Assembly: GCF_016598595.1 (NCBI RefSeq)
Contig: NZ_CP066786.1
Span: 1,759,501 to 1,823,500, forward strand
Origin: Martelella lutilitoris
Lineage (GTDB): Bacteria > Pseudomonadota > Alphaproteobacteria > Rhizobiales > Rhizobiaceae
DNA length: 64,000 nt
Direction: 5' to 3'
Part shown: piece by piece, positions 17,363-27,302 of the stretch
Numbering within the stretch: position 1 is the first letter of the stretch
Layout of the letters: each line of letters begins with the position of its first letter
The notes under the pieces: model-generated
What the model was told of the DNA's origin: nothing
The model's database searches: none
What the model saw: only the letters and a program-made list of their open reading frames with translations
Position numbers and translations under genes: made by a program

Positions 17363-18316
17363 ATGTCCGATTTCACCGTGTCATCCAGTCTGAGGCGCCG
17401 TCTCGGCGCACGGATCTGGAGCAGCCGCATCGACTATCTGTTCCTCGTTCCCGGCATGCTCATCTTCGGCGCCTTCATTCTCTACCCGATTTTTGCGGCG
17501 GAATATTTCTCGCTGCTGAACTGGTCCGGCTTCGATGCCAATGCCAAATTCGTCGGGCTCGCGAACTATGTCGAATTGCTTCGCGATCCGTTCTTCTGGA
17601 ATGCATTCGGGCGTTCATTTCTGTTCACGCTCAGCACCGTGCCCGCGCAGATGATCATTTCGCTGATCATCGCGATCATCCTGAACAACAAGCTTCTGAA
17701 GCTCTCGGCCCTTTTTCGCACGATGATCTTTCTGCCGGTGGTGACGCCGGTCGCCGTCATCGGCATCGTGATGACGATCATGCTGTCGCCCTTCAACGGG
17801 CCGATCAACATGGCCATCCTGGATATCGGTCTGCTGTCGCGGCCGCTGGACTTCCTCGGTGACCCGGACCTGGTCCTGTGGACGCTGGCGGCGATCTATG
17901 TCTGGAAATGGGTCGGCGTCACCATGGTCTACTGGCTGGCCGCGCTGCAGACGGTTCCCGCCGAACTCTACGAGGCCTGCAAGCTCGATGGCGTGAAGGG
18001 CTGGCAAGTCACGCTTTACGTCATCATGCCGATGATCATGCCCTTCGCCATCGTCATCGCGCTGATCTCTGCCATCAGCGCGCTCAACGTGTTTCCGCTG
18101 ATCATGTCGATGACCCAGGGTGGACCTTATTTCGCCTCGGAAGTGATGGAGGTCTATATCTTCCGCTACGCCTTTGCCACCGCAGGCGCCATACCGCGTC
18201 TCGGCTATGCCAGTGCGGCGGGCGTGTTCTTCGGACTGGCGATCATGTCGCTGACCATTCTTCAGGTGCTGGCGGTTCGCCACCTGCGCAACAGGGAGAA
18301 GCCCCATGCCGCATGA
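17363..18316 (+). CDS. Sugar ABC transporter permease, MalF/UgpA type
   Basis: Inner-membrane subunit of 317 residues with six predicted helices. The ATPase-coupling EAA loop reads LQTVPAELYEACKLDGVKGWQVTLYVIMP, a good match to E-A-A-x3-G-x9-I-x-L-P with small changes. It is the second gene of the importer operon. Its last codons overlap the next permease by 11 bases, which suggests coupled translation. Confidence 0.93.
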   Translation: MSDFTVSSSLRRRLGARIWSSRIDYLFLVPGMLIFGAFILYPIFAAEYFSLLNWSGFDANAKFVGLANYVELLRDPFFWNAFGRSFLFTLSTVPAQMIISLIIAIILNNKLLKLSALFRTMIFLPVVTPVAVIGIVMTIMLSPFNGPINMAILDIGLLSRPLDFLGDPDLVLWTLAAIYVWKWVGVTMVYWLAALQTVPAELYEACKLDGVKGWQVTLYVIMPMIMPFAIVIALISAISALNVFPLIMSMTQGGPYFASEVMEVYIFRYAFATAGAIPRLGYASAAGVFFGLAIMSLTILQVLAVRHLRNREKPHAA

Positions 18317-19169
18317 TGCCCGTGTTGCAATCCGGCAGCCGGCGCTGACGCCGCGCATGCGCCGCGTTCTGGTCTCCGTCGTGCTGGCAGCGGTCTGCGC
18401 CGTCTGGATCTATCCGCTGTTGTGGATGGTCTCGGCGTCGCTGAAGGACAATGCCGCGATCTTCGCCAATGAGGGGCTGATCCCCGGGCGGCCGACGTTC
18501 GAAAATTATGTTCGCGCCTGGAAAGAGGCCAATATCGGCTCCTATTTCTTCAACACCGTTTTCGTCACGGTGGGGTCGGTTCTCCTTGTCACGATCGCCT
18601 CCTCAATGATGGGCTATGTGCTGGGGCGCCGGCGGTTCGTCGGGCGCGGGCTGATCTTCGCGCTGATCGCGTTCACGATCTTCGTGCCGCAGGGCTATAC
18701 CATCATCCCGATCTTCGACCTGTTGACGCGCATCGGGCTTGGCCAGTCGCTCTGGGGCGTGATGCTGGCCACCTGCGGCGGGTCCTTCGTCATCTTCGTT
18801 CTCCTGTTTGCCGGCTATTTCAGTCAGATACCGAACGAGCTCGAAGAAGCGGCCAAGATGGACGGCGTCAGCTTCGTCAAGACTTTCTGGTACGTCATGC
18901 TGCCGCTTGCCCGCCCGATCGTTGTCACGGTCGTGGTGATGCAGACGCTCTATGCCTGGAACGATTTCCTGCTGCCGCTGGTCGTCACGCTCGCCAATCC
19001 CTCGATCCGGACGCTCTCGGTCGGCGTCTACGCCTTTCGCGGGGAGAACTTCATCGACTGGGGCGGCATGACCGCCGCTTCCACGATCTCCATCCTTCCG
19101 GTGGTGGTCCTGTTTTTGTTCCTGCAGCGCTACTTCATCGACGGCCTCGCCGGGGCGGTGAAGGGATGA
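18306..19169 (+). CDS. Sugar ABC transporter permease, MalG/UgpE type
   Basis: Second inner-membrane subunit, 287 residues, about six helices. The coupling loop reads IPNELEEAAKMDGVSFVKTFWYVMLPLARP, an almost canonical EAA motif. It pairs with the preceding permease to form the translocation channel. The start overlaps the upstream gene. Confidence 0.93.
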   Translation: MPHDARVAIRQPALTPRMRRVLVSVVLAAVCAVWIYPLLWMVSASLKDNAAIFANEGLIPGRPTFENYVRAWKEANIGSYFFNTVFVTVGSVLLVTIASSMMGYVLGRRRFVGRGLIFALIAFTIFVPQGYTIIPIFDLLTRIGLGQSLWGVMLATCGGSFVIFVLLFAGYFSQIPNELEEAAKMDGVSFVKTFWYVMLPLARPIVVTVVVMQTLYAWNDFLLPLVVTLANPSIRTLSVGVYAFRGENFIDWGGMTAASTISILPVVVLFLFLQRYFIDGLAGAVKG

Positions 19170-19197
19170 TTGCTGAGCTATTTGGGAGAGACCAGAC

Positions 19198-20283
<1,086 letters not shown>

Positions 20284-20300
20284 CATAAAGGGGCAGATCC

Positions 20301-21839
20301 ATGCGACCCAACATCATCTTCATCATGTCCGACGATCATGCCGCCCGTGCGATCTCGGCCTATGGCGGCGGGCTCAACAATACGCCCAATCTTGACCGGC
20401 TGGTCGACGAGGGCATGCGGCTCGACCGTTGCTATGTCACCAATTCGATCTGCACGCCAAGCCGCGCCGCGATCCTGACAGGCACCTATAATCACGTGAA
20501 CCTGGTGACGACGCTCGATACCCATATCGACAACCGGTTGCCGAACGTCGCCAGACACCTGCAAAAGTCCGGTTACCAGACGGCGATCTTCGGCAAGTGG
20601 CATCTCGGTGAGGGAAAGGCGCACGAGCCGACCGGATTTGATCAATGGGCAGTGATACCGGGGCAGGGCGTCTATTACGACCCGATCTTCATCGATCGCG
20701 ATGGCCCGAAGGTGCATCCGGGCTACGTCACCGACATCACCACCGACATGAGCATTGATTTCATCAAGGCCCGCGACAGGGAGCGGCCGTTCTTCCTGAT
20801 GTGTCACCACAAGGCGCCGCACCGGCATTTCGTCTGCGACCACAAGCACGAGGACATGTTTGAGGAGGACCTGCCGCTGCCAGACAGCTTCACCGATGAT
20901 TACGCCAACCGCGCGACGGCGGCGAAGGAGGCGAAGATGCGGGTGCGCTCGGACATGACCTATGAGGATCTCGGCCTGGTGCAGCCCGAAGGCGGCTCGG
21001 AGGTTGGCGCATTGCTGTTCGAGCATCCGAATGTTCACATGCGTAAGGTGCCGGAACTGACGGAGGGTGAAAGCCTGACGCTGATCGATGTGAAGACTGG
21101 CGAAAACTTCACCTTCACCGATCCGCAAAAACTCGCCGAATTCAAGTATCAGCGTTATATGAGGCGCTATTTGAGAACGGTGCAGTCGATCGACGACAAT
21201 GTCGGCCGTCTCCTCGATTATCTGGATGAAGAAGGGCTCGCCGAAAACACGGTTGTCATCTACACCTCCGATCAGGGCTTTTTCCTGGGTGAGCACGGCT
21301 GGTTCGACAAGCGCTTCATGTATGAGGAATCGCTGCAGATGCCGTTTCTGGTGCGCTATCCCGACGGGATAAAACCGGGCGGCATTTCCGGGAAGATCGC
21401 CATGAATGTCGATTTCGCACCGACCTTTCTCGATTATGCCGGCGTACCTGTCCCCTCCTACATGCAGGGAACGAGCATGCGGCCGGTGTTCGAAGGCCGG
21501 GCGGGCGAAGAGTGGCAGGATGTCGCCTATCATCGCTACTGGATGCACAAGGATGTCATCCACAATGCGTTCGCCCATTACGGCATTCGGACCGAGCGCT
21601 ACAAATTGATCTACTGGTACAACGAGCCGCTCGGCCAGATCGGGGCTACATCGGGCGATGATCCGCCCGAGTGGGAGCTGTTCGACTGCGACGCGGATCC
21701 CTTTGAACTGCACAATCGCGCCGGCGACCCGGAATATGCGGAGATTTTCCGTGACATGCTGGAAAAGCTGGATGCCAAGATGGCTGAGATCGGCGATGTG
21801 CCGGAGCATAACGGGGCCGCCTGTCAGGACCGTACGTAG
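20301..21839 (+). CDS. Type I sulfatase, cytoplasmic, last gene of the ABC operon
   Basis: Second formylglycine-dependent sulfatase, 512 residues, with C51-T-P-S-R, metal residues in SDDHA, IYTSDQGFFLGEHGWFDKRFMYEE and core PFFLMCHHKAPHRHF. The Gly-rich GKWHLGEG matches the conserved G-K-W-H-x-G of this subfamily (S1_11-like mucopolysaccharide or glucosamine-sulfate enzymes share it), while the first sulfatase has GKAHFQ instead. No export signal is present. Its place directly behind the importer ATPase means the sulfate ester is most likely imported intact and cleaved inside the cell. Confidence 0.93.
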   Translation: MRPNIIFIMSDDHAARAISAYGGGLNNTPNLDRLVDEGMRLDRCYVTNSICTPSRAAILTGTYNHVNLVTTLDTHIDNRLPNVARHLQKSGYQTAIFGKWHLGEGKAHEPTGFDQWAVIPGQGVYYDPIFIDRDGPKVHPGYVTDITTDMSIDFIKARDRERPFFLMCHHKAPHRHFVCDHKHEDMFEEDLPLPDSFTDDYANRATAAKEAKMRVRSDMTYEDLGLVQPEGGSEVGALLFEHPNVHMRKVPELTEGESLTLIDVKTGENFTFTDPQKLAEFKYQRYMRRYLRTVQSIDDNVGRLLDYLDEEGLAENTVVIYTSDQGFFLGEHGWFDKRFMYEESLQMPFLVRYPDGIKPGGISGKIAMNVDFAPTFLDYAGVPVPSYMQGTSMRPVFEGRAGEEWQDVAYHRYWMHKDVIHNAFAHYGIRTERYKLIYWYNEPLGQIGATSGDDPPEWELFDCDADPFELHNRAGDPEYAEIFRDMLEKLDAKMAEIGDVPEHNGAACQDRT

Positions 21840-21863
21840 CTCGCCGCCGAGCACGGCGAGAGA

Positions 21864-22394
21864 TCATGCAGGAACATAGGCCAACCTGACCACATTCTCG
21901 CCAATCCGGTCATGCGACAGCAGCTGGAGTGGCGGCCGGGGGCCGGCGAAGCAAGGCGTGCCATGACCGAGTACGACGGGATGAAGGTAAAGCCGGTACT
22001 CGTCGATCAGTCCTAGGTCTGTGAGGCTTCGCGCCAGGTTTGGACCGGCGATTTCGATCTCCCCGTCGTGCTCGGCTTTCAGCCGGCGAACCGCGCTTTC
22101 CAGATCATCCCCGACCAGCCTTGCATTGGGACCGACCGAGCCCAGGGTTCGGGAGACGACCCATTTCGTCTGTTTTCGCCAGGCAGCAGCGAAGGCTGCT
22201 CCCTCCGGCTCCCAGTCGGCATGGTCCTCGTCCCAGTACCGCATGATCTCATACATCTTGCGGCCGTAGATGCTGCCCACCTGTCTCTCAGCCTCGTCGA
22301 TGAAATGCCGGAAGAGCGTGGGGTCCGGTGCGAACCTGTCGTGATCGACATAGCCGTCCAGTGATACGTTCATACCGAATACGAGCTTCGCCAT
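21864..22394 (-). CDS. Dihydrofolate reductase-fold (RibD C-terminal-like) protein
   Basis: Cytoplasmic protein of 176 residues in the DHFR/RibD-C family (YyaP/YwjB type). Visible motifs are MNVSLDGYVDHD near the N-terminus, GRKMYEIMRYWDE, VVSRTL, EIAGPNLARSLTDLGLIDEYRLYLHPVVLGHGTPCF. These bind a pyridine nucleotide, but the reaction is unknown and these proteins are not housekeeping DHFRs. It converges on the sulfatase gene with about 25 bases between stops. Confidence 0.88.
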   Translation of the reverse strand: MAKLVFGMNVSLDGYVDHDRFAPDPTLFRHFIDEAERQVGSIYGRKMYEIMRYWDEDHADWEPEGAAFAAAWRKQTKWVVSRTLGSVGPNARLVGDDLESAVRRLKAEHDGEIEIAGPNLARSLTDLGLIDEYRLYLHPVVLGHGTPCFAGPRPPLQLLSHDRIGENVVRLAYVPA

Positions 22395-22423
22395 TTCTTC
22401 TCTCCCTCAGTGCTGTTGAACGT

Positions 22424-22675
22424 TTATTTCAGCGGCCACACTTCGACAACGCCACGGGCGACGGCGCAGGGAACCTGCGAAACCTTGTCGACAGCCTCTT
22501 CCAGGCTGGCGGCCTCGATCTCCGCGAAGCCGGCGATGGGCAGACCGGAAGACAAGAACGCACCGTCCTGCCTTTTGACGCCGGCGGCATCCGGATTGCG
22601 CACCTGCACCGGTGCGCCGGCAATCCCCACCAGGGCGCCTTCCGAAACCAGCCTGGCGTCCTGAGCATGGGCGGC
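22424..22675 (-). pseudogene. YciI/DGPF-domain protein, N-terminus missing
   Basis: The last 80 or so residues of a YCII-related protein: LVSEGALVGIAGAPVQVRNP, then a GLPIAGFAEIEAASLEEAVD stretch and ending VARGVVEVWPLK. Full-length relatives have about 40 further N-terminal residues; upstream the frame runs into unrelated sequence that is the antisense of a LysR fragment. It is a truncated relic at a rearrangement junction near 22680. Confidence 0.65.
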
Positions 22676-22691
22676 GTCCCTCACGTCCTGA

Positions 22692-22945
22692 GGCGTGCGG
22701 TCGTAACCGGCCCGGTCGACGACACCTGCATTCTGCGCGAGGCGGTGCTTTGCGGCATGGGTCTCGCCTGCCTGCCCGACAGGCTCGTTGCGCCGCTGGC
22801 GGAGGCGGGCCGCCTCGTGCGGGTGCTTACGGAATTCTGCCCCGCCCAACCCGGTTTCTTTCTGTACTGCCCCCTGGACGGGCACCCATCGGCCGCGCTG
22901 AAGGCCTTCATCGGCTTCGTCAGGGCCGCCGGCGTGCACCAATGA
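22692..22945 (+). pseudogene. LysR-family regulator, C-terminal fragment
   Basis: Only the last 85 or so residues of a LysR effector domain remain: ILREAVLCGMGLACLPDRLV and later YCPLDGHPSAALKAFIGFVR, matching the usual AVxxGxGIAxLPxxLV and H.sAKVRAFIDFL elements. No helix-turn-helix is present upstream, where the YciI relic begins on the other strand. Confidence 0.65.
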
Positions 22946-22994
22946 TGCGGGCCGTGGCCGAACCCGGTTCCAGCTTTCTGTAACAACGGGTGGC

Positions 22995-23125
22995 TATCGC
23001 TGTCCCTTCTCGACATAGCGGGCGAGCTCTTCGGGCAGTCCTCCGGAAAGGCCGCCCGCAGATGGTCGAGGAAGGCGGAGACGCGGGCGCTGACAAGCCC
23101 GCGATGGGATAGAGCGCGACCGCCC
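22995..23125 (-). pseudogene. Second LysR C-terminal fragment, multiply frameshifted
   Basis: Across three reverse frames one can read VWAVALYP, then HRGLVSARVSAFLDHLRAAF, then ELARYVEKGQR and a stop, a good LysR C-terminus broken by at least two frameshifts. It is distinct from the forward fragment at 22692-22945. Confidence 0.5.
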
Positions 23126-23160
23126 AAACTCTTCCCAATAGCCGAAGGGGGGCGGATCGA

Positions 23161-24318
23161 TCATTGCCAACGTCTCTTTAGGCGTGCGGCAAACCTTCGT
23201 CCGATCAGCAGGTGAGCCTTTGCCTCCGGATGCAGTTGATCCGGCAGGGGCAACATGGAATGATCGTGCTCCCCATAAAGCGCGAGACCATCCAGATAGT
23301 GGATATTCCGGTCGCTCGTGCGACGCTGCTCCACAATGGCTTTCAGATGCTCCCGAATGACGGACAAGGTCAGTTTCCCGGCATTTACTTCGTCGGGTCG
23401 ACCTGTTGCCTCAAATCTGATCTCCCCCTTTGCCAGCGCTTTCAGATCGAATGTGCCAGGACCAGGCGTGTTTTCGTGGATGGGGCAGAATATCGGAGAG
23501 ATGACAAGAAGCGGCGTTTCCGGATGACCGTCGCGTATCGTGTCCAGAAAGCCATGAACGGCGGGCACGAAAGCTCTCAGACGCATCAGATCCGCATTGA
23601 CGAGATTGATGCCGATCTTGACGCTGACAAGATCGGCGGATGTATCTCTCATTGCGCGCGAGACGAAGGGATCGAGCAGGGCATTGCCGCCGAAGCCCAG
23701 ATTGACGAGATCGAAATTTTCCATACGCGAAGCAACCACCGGCCAGATCCCGGTCGGAGAAGCCGCGTTCGAACCCTGGCTGATCGAGCTGCCATGGTGG
23801 AGCCAGACTGGCTGACCGGCGTCGGTATCCGGCTTGATGGGAGCATCCGATCGCATGGTCGCGAGTTCTACGATCTCATTGTGGGGAAGCCAGATCTCGA
23901 ACAGCTTTTCGCCGTCGGGCAGGTTCGCAAAGCGCAACGTTTCCGCAATTCCCGGCTCGCGACGCGTTGTGCCGGTGGACAGGTCCGTGCGCAAAAGCGT
24001 GGCGCTCTCTGCCGATTGCTGTGCTTGCAATTGCCCGTCGATGCAAAGGTCAAACACGCCTTTCGGTCGGGGCGGCACCCCGACAAGCTCCCTTCGGGTC
24101 GGAAGAACATCGAGCTCGATCGCGGTCGCGCTGCTGCGAAACCGCAGGCGGACACCGGAGGTTTCGGCTTCGACGAATCCAAGCTGAGGGTCTGGATATT
24201 GGGCGCGCGCCCATGCCGGCAGGCGGTGCGGGAGCAGGCCGAACTCCGTCTCCTCCAGGTCCAGGATGCCCTTGAGCAGGGATCCGGTGATGGGGGTGGT
24301 GACTGCGAGATTGTTCAT
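23161..24318 (-). CDS. SGNH/GDSL-type hydrolase
   Basis: Serine hydrolase of 385 residues. The second half holds the SGNH blocks: HHGSSISQG with the nucleophile Ser, NLGFGGNALLDP (Gly block), KIGINLVNAD (Asn block) and LPDQLHPEAKAH (Asp-x-x-His). The first half (about 1-190) is a beta-rich domain similar to those in front of carbohydrate esterases that remove acetyl or acyl groups. No signal peptide is apparent from start 24318. It lies 34 bases downstream of the TetR gene on the same strand, so it is likely repressed by it. The ribosome site is weak; a longer start at 24393 would overlap the TetR gene. Confidence 0.85.
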   Translation of the reverse strand: MNNLAVTTPITGSLLKGILDLEETEFGLLPHRLPAWARAQYPDPQLGFVEAETSGVRLRFRSSATAIELDVLPTRRELVGVPPRPKGVFDLCIDGQLQAQQSAESATLLRTDLSTGTTRREPGIAETLRFANLPDGEKLFEIWLPHNEIVELATMRSDAPIKPDTDAGQPVWLHHGSSISQGSNAASPTGIWPVVASRMENFDLVNLGFGGNALLDPFVSRAMRDTSADLVSVKIGINLVNADLMRLRAFVPAVHGFLDTIRDGHPETPLLVISPIFCPIHENTPGPGTFDLKALAKGEIRFEATGRPDEVNAGKLTLSVIREHLKAIVEQRRTSDRNIHYLDGLALYGEHDHSMLPLPDQLHPEAKAHLLIGRRFAARLKRRWQ

Positions 24319-24352
24319 TTTTTTTGCCGGGTATTGCTGGAAATTCGATTGT

Positions 24353-24922
24353 TCAGTCTTTGCTCCAGCTTCGAATGAGAGCGTCGATAGCATCTATGCC
24401 GCGCTCCCACGAAAGCTCAGAAGGAGGTGGTCTGTGTGCAAAGCTTCCTGCCGTTTCGAGCAGGGAGAAGCCCAGCACGAACGAACCGAAAAGGCGGATG
24501 GCGTGGACGCTCTCATCCTCCGGCAGGCCGTAGCCGCGAAGCATTGCGAGGCTCACCCTGGCCAAGCGCGTGCCGCCGTTTCCGGGAGCGCCACTGGGAT
24601 CAAGCGGATAGCGGATAGCGTGAAACAGGCCCGGATGCTGGCACGCAAATTCACGATGCACATTTGCCAGTGCCCGCAATGCATCTTTCCCGGATCGTCC
24701 CGCGACGGCATCTTCCGCCCGCTCCGCCAGCCGTCCCAGCGCCAGCAGCGCGACGCCCTTTTTCAGATCGTCGGAATTGGCAACGTGACCGTAAAGGCTC
24801 GGCAAGCGAACCTGAAAATGCCGGGCCACGGCTGTGAGTGTCAGCTTTTCAAAGCCCGACTCGTCCGCCAGGCTACCGGCGACCTCTATGATTTTCTCGC
24901 GCGTCAAACCTGCTCTCGCCAT
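24353..24922 (-). CDS. TetR-family transcriptional regulator
   Basis: Repressor of 189 residues with the helix-turn-helix LTAVARHFQVRLPSLYGHVANSDDLKKG near the N-terminus and a C-terminal domain of the WHG type (HPGLFHAIRYPLDPS, RLFGSFVLGFSLLETAGSFAHRPP). It heads a two-gene unit with the SGNH hydrolase. Two copies of a CCTAAT-N3-ATTAGG-like site lie in its promoter region, consistent with self-repression. Confidence 0.9.
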   Translation of the reverse strand: MARAGLTREKIIEVAGSLADESGFEKLTLTAVARHFQVRLPSLYGHVANSDDLKKGVALLALGRLAERAEDAVAGRSGKDALRALANVHREFACQHPGLFHAIRYPLDPSGAPGNGGTRLARVSLAMLRGYGLPEDESVHAIRLFGSFVLGFSLLETAGSFAHRPPPSELSWERGIDAIDALIRSWSKD

Positions 24923-24936
24923 TGCCGTTTCTATAT

Positions 24937-24972
24937 CCTAATTTTATAAGCAGATACCCTAATAACATTAGG
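24937..24972. promoter_or_regulatory. Twin candidate TetR operators
   Basis: A perfect palindrome CCTAAT-AAC-ATTAGG spans 24958-24972. An imperfect copy CCTAAT-TTT-ATAAG lies at 24937-24950, about two helical turns away. Both sit within 50 bases of the TetR start and are the only strong dyads in the region. The rest of 24973-25195 holds nothing I can support. Confidence 0.6.
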
Positions 24973-25195
24973 ATTTGTGGGGGCAAGGAAAAAATGTCAG
25001 AACGGCGGAAGAAAGTGCCCAAACGGGGCAGTTAAAGCTCCACTCAGCGGTAACGCTGGAGGGGTTGAGTGCTGTATGGCGCGCAATTGTCAGCAATGGC
25101 GGTGATACGAATCGGCCGTCGGTGCGGTAATCGCCGCCTTCAGCTTGCAACTGCATTCATGAGCCCTGCGCGATCATCGTCGCGTTTGACATCAA

Positions 25196-25209
25196 ACCGA
25201 CTAGTTGGT
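25196..25209. promoter_or_regulatory. Candidate TetR operator for the downstream operon
   Basis: ACCGACTAGTTGGT is a near-perfect 14-base palindrome (one mismatched pair) about 30 bases upstream of the next TetR gene, of the ACCgACTAGTcGGT kind bound by several TetR regulators of detoxification genes. Confidence 0.6.
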
Positions 25210-25236
25210 ATGTGTTCCCGGAACAGGAGGCGACGC

Positions 25237-25869
25237 ATGTCCAAAACGACCCCAAAGCCGGATGCGAGATCGAAGCTGCTTGATGCGGCGCTGTCGCTGA
25301 TCCGCGCCAAGGGCTATACGGCCACCACCGTCGACGAACTTTGTTCGGCCGCGGGCGTGACCAAGGGGGCCTTCTTCCATCACTTCAAGAGCAAGGACGC
25401 GCTCGGTATCGCGGCGGCGGAGCACTGGTCGGCCACCACCGGCGCATTCTTCGCCGGCGCCCCCTATCACGACCATGATGATCCGTTCGACCGGCTGATC
25501 GGCTATATCGAGTTCCGCAAGGCGATCATCGAGGGCGATCTCGCCGAGTTTACCTGCCTCGTCGGCACCATGACGCAGGAAGTCTATGGGTCAAATCCGG
25601 CGATCCGCGATGCCTGCGCGGCAAGCATTTTCGGGCATGCGGCCACGCTTGAGCCCGATATCGAGGCTGCGATGAAAGCGCGCGGGATCGTGGCGGACTG
25701 GACGCCCGCCAGCCTGGCCGCGCATACCCAGGCCGTGCTGCAGGGTGCATTCATACTGGCCAAGGCGACGGGTGGCCGCGCCATCGCGCGCGACAGCGTC
25801 GATCATCTGAAACGCTATCTGCTGCTCCTGTTCGAGAGGCCATCGAAGAGCGGTGCGACAGGTTCCTGA
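25237..25869 (+). CDS. TetR-family transcriptional regulator
   Basis: Regulator of 210 residues. The DNA-binding domain reads SKLLDAALSLIRAKGYTATTVDELCSAAGVTKGAFFHHFKSKDAL, a model TetR helix-turn-helix. The ligand domain is of the type found with small-molecule detoxification genes. ATG 25237 is supported by CAGGAGG and by the motif position; the longer frame from 25069 would run over the operator. It is first of six same-strand genes with short gaps and probably controls them all. Confidence 0.92.
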   Translation: MSKTTPKPDARSKLLDAALSLIRAKGYTATTVDELCSAAGVTKGAFFHHFKSKDALGIAAAEHWSATTGAFFAGAPYHDHDDPFDRLIGYIEFRKAIIEGDLAEFTCLVGTMTQEVYGSNPAIRDACAASIFGHAATLEPDIEAAMKARGIVADWTPASLAAHTQAVLQGAFILAKATGGRAIARDSVDHLKRYLLLLFERPSKSGATGS

Positions 25870-25885
25870 GGAGGAGGTTCATAAC

Positions 25886-26575
25886 ATGACTGGAATTTCA
25901 GACCATGAGACGAAGATGGTGTCCGGTGTCGTTCGCCAAACAACATCGCCGCATGCCTGGCGCAACGAACTCGCCGACCTGCGCGATGCGGAAAAGGACC
26001 TGACCCGTGCCCAGGACCGGCTGGCCGCAAGGCGGCGGCGCATGCCGTGGACGAAGGTCGATGGCGAGTATGCCTTCACCGGGCCCGAAGGCACCGGCAC
26101 GCTGGCTGACCTGTTCGACGACCGTCGGCAACTCATCGTCTATCATCATATGCTGAAGCCCGCGGATCCGAGCCCGTGCGCAGGCTGCTGCATGGTCGCC
26201 GACCAGATCCCGCATCTCTCCCATCTTCACGCCCGCAACACCACGCTCGTCTTCGTGTCGAAAGCGCCGATTAGCGAGATCGCGGCGTTCCGAAAGCGCA
26301 TGGGCTGGTCGATGCCCTGGTACGAGACACGGGACAGTTTCAACGCCGACTTCGACGTGTCTTCGGGGTTCGGCCTCAACGTTTTCTATCGCGATGGCGC
26401 GGACATCTACCGGACCTACTACACGACCGGTCGCGGGGTCGAGACGCTCGGCACGGTCTGGACTCTGCTCGACCTGACGCCCCTCGGCCGGCAGGAAGAC
26501 TGGGAGGACGCGCCCGAAGGAACGCCGCAGACCAGACCGTACCAGTGGTGGCGGAGGCACGACGCGTATGACTGA
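25886..26575 (+). CDS. DUF899 thioredoxin-like protein
   Basis: Thioredoxin-fold protein of 229 residues in the DUF899 family. Characteristic segments are YAFTGPEGTGTLADLFDDRRQLIVYHHM, the cysteine cluster PCAGCCMVADQI, FVSKAPISEIAAFRKRMGW and the C-terminal DLTPLGRQEDWEDAPEGTP ... YQWWRRHD. Family members resemble peroxiredoxins but lack a proven reaction; many sit beside GSTs. It overlaps the GST gene by eight bases, supporting joint translation. Confidence 0.9.
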   Translation: MTGISDHETKMVSGVVRQTTSPHAWRNELADLRDAEKDLTRAQDRLAARRRRMPWTKVDGEYAFTGPEGTGTLADLFDDRRQLIVYHHMLKPADPSPCAGCCMVADQIPHLSHLHARNTTLVFVSKAPISEIAAFRKRMGWSMPWYETRDSFNADFDVSSGFGLNVFYRDGADIYRTYYTTGRGVETLGTVWTLLDLTPLGRQEDWEDAPEGTPQTRPYQWWRRHDAYD

Positions 26576-27254
26576 GGCACGCCTCCAGCAGCTGAACGGC
26601 GACTCCGGGCCCACCATCACCGTCTTTGAGCGTTCGCCCGATGGCGGGAAGGGGCTGGCGCGCGACATGCGGGTGCGCTGGGCGCTCGAGGAAGTTGGCC
26701 AACCTTACGACGTGCGACCAGTGTCTTTCGCCGCGATGAAGCAACCCGCGCACAGGACCCTGCAGCCGTTCGGGCAGATCCCGACCTATGAGGAGGGCGA
26801 CCTCGCGCTGTTTGAAACCGGCGCAATCGTCTTTCACATCGTCGATCGCCATAACGGTCTGCTCCCGCTGGATGCGACCGCGCGGGCACGGGCGATCAAC
26901 TGGATGTTTGCCGCGCTCAGCACCATCGAACCCACGATCGTCGACCGGGAGGTCGTCCTCTATCTCGAACGGGACCAAAACTGGTTCGAGCAGCGCCTGA
27001 CGCTTGTGGAGGACCGCATTCGCGCCAGGCTGACCGACCTGTCCAACCGCCTCGGCAATGCCGACTGGCTCGATGGCCGTTTCAGCGCCGGCGACCTGAT
27101 GACGGCCGATGTTCTGCGCAGGCTGGGCGGATCGGGGCTGCTCGAAGAATATCCCAATCTCGCGGCCTATGTGGCCCGTGCCGAAGCGCGACCGGCCTTC
27201 AGACGCGCGTTCACTGCCCAGAGGGAATTCTTCAACGCTGCGGCGGAGCCGTAG
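26568..27254 (+). CDS. Glutathione S-transferase family protein
   Basis: Cytoplasmic protein of 228 residues. The N-terminal thioredoxin domain contains RWALEEVGQPYDVRPVSF and the glutathione-contact PFGQIPTYEEGDLALFETGAIVFHIV (cis-Pro in QIPTY and the E-T pair for E-S). The C-terminal helical domain is GST_C-like with WLDGRFSAGDLMTADVLRR. The extra leader of about 15 residues before TITVFERSP is unusual, but the start overlaps the upstream stop. It probably conjugates or reduces electrophiles. Confidence 0.9.
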   Translation: MTEARLQQLNGDSGPTITVFERSPDGGKGLARDMRVRWALEEVGQPYDVRPVSFAAMKQPAHRTLQPFGQIPTYEEGDLALFETGAIVFHIVDRHNGLLPLDATARARAINWMFAALSTIEPTIVDREVVLYLERDQNWFEQRLTLVEDRIRARLTDLSNRLGNADWLDGRFSAGDLMTADVLRRLGGSGLLEEYPNLAAYVARAEARPAFRRAFTAQREFFNAAAEP

Positions 27255-27302
27255 CCAATCGTCGCCGTTGAAGGCGGCATAAACCGTAAGGGAGGAACTG
27301 AC

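Noticed and set aside
17615..18358. 247-codon reverse frame opposite the MalF-type permease
   Set aside because: The extreme His/Arg/Asp content is the mirror of hydrophobic codons on the real strand.
23212..24378. 388-codon forward frame opposite the SGNH hydrolase
   Set aside because: No recognisable domain, while the reverse frame has all four SGNH blocks.
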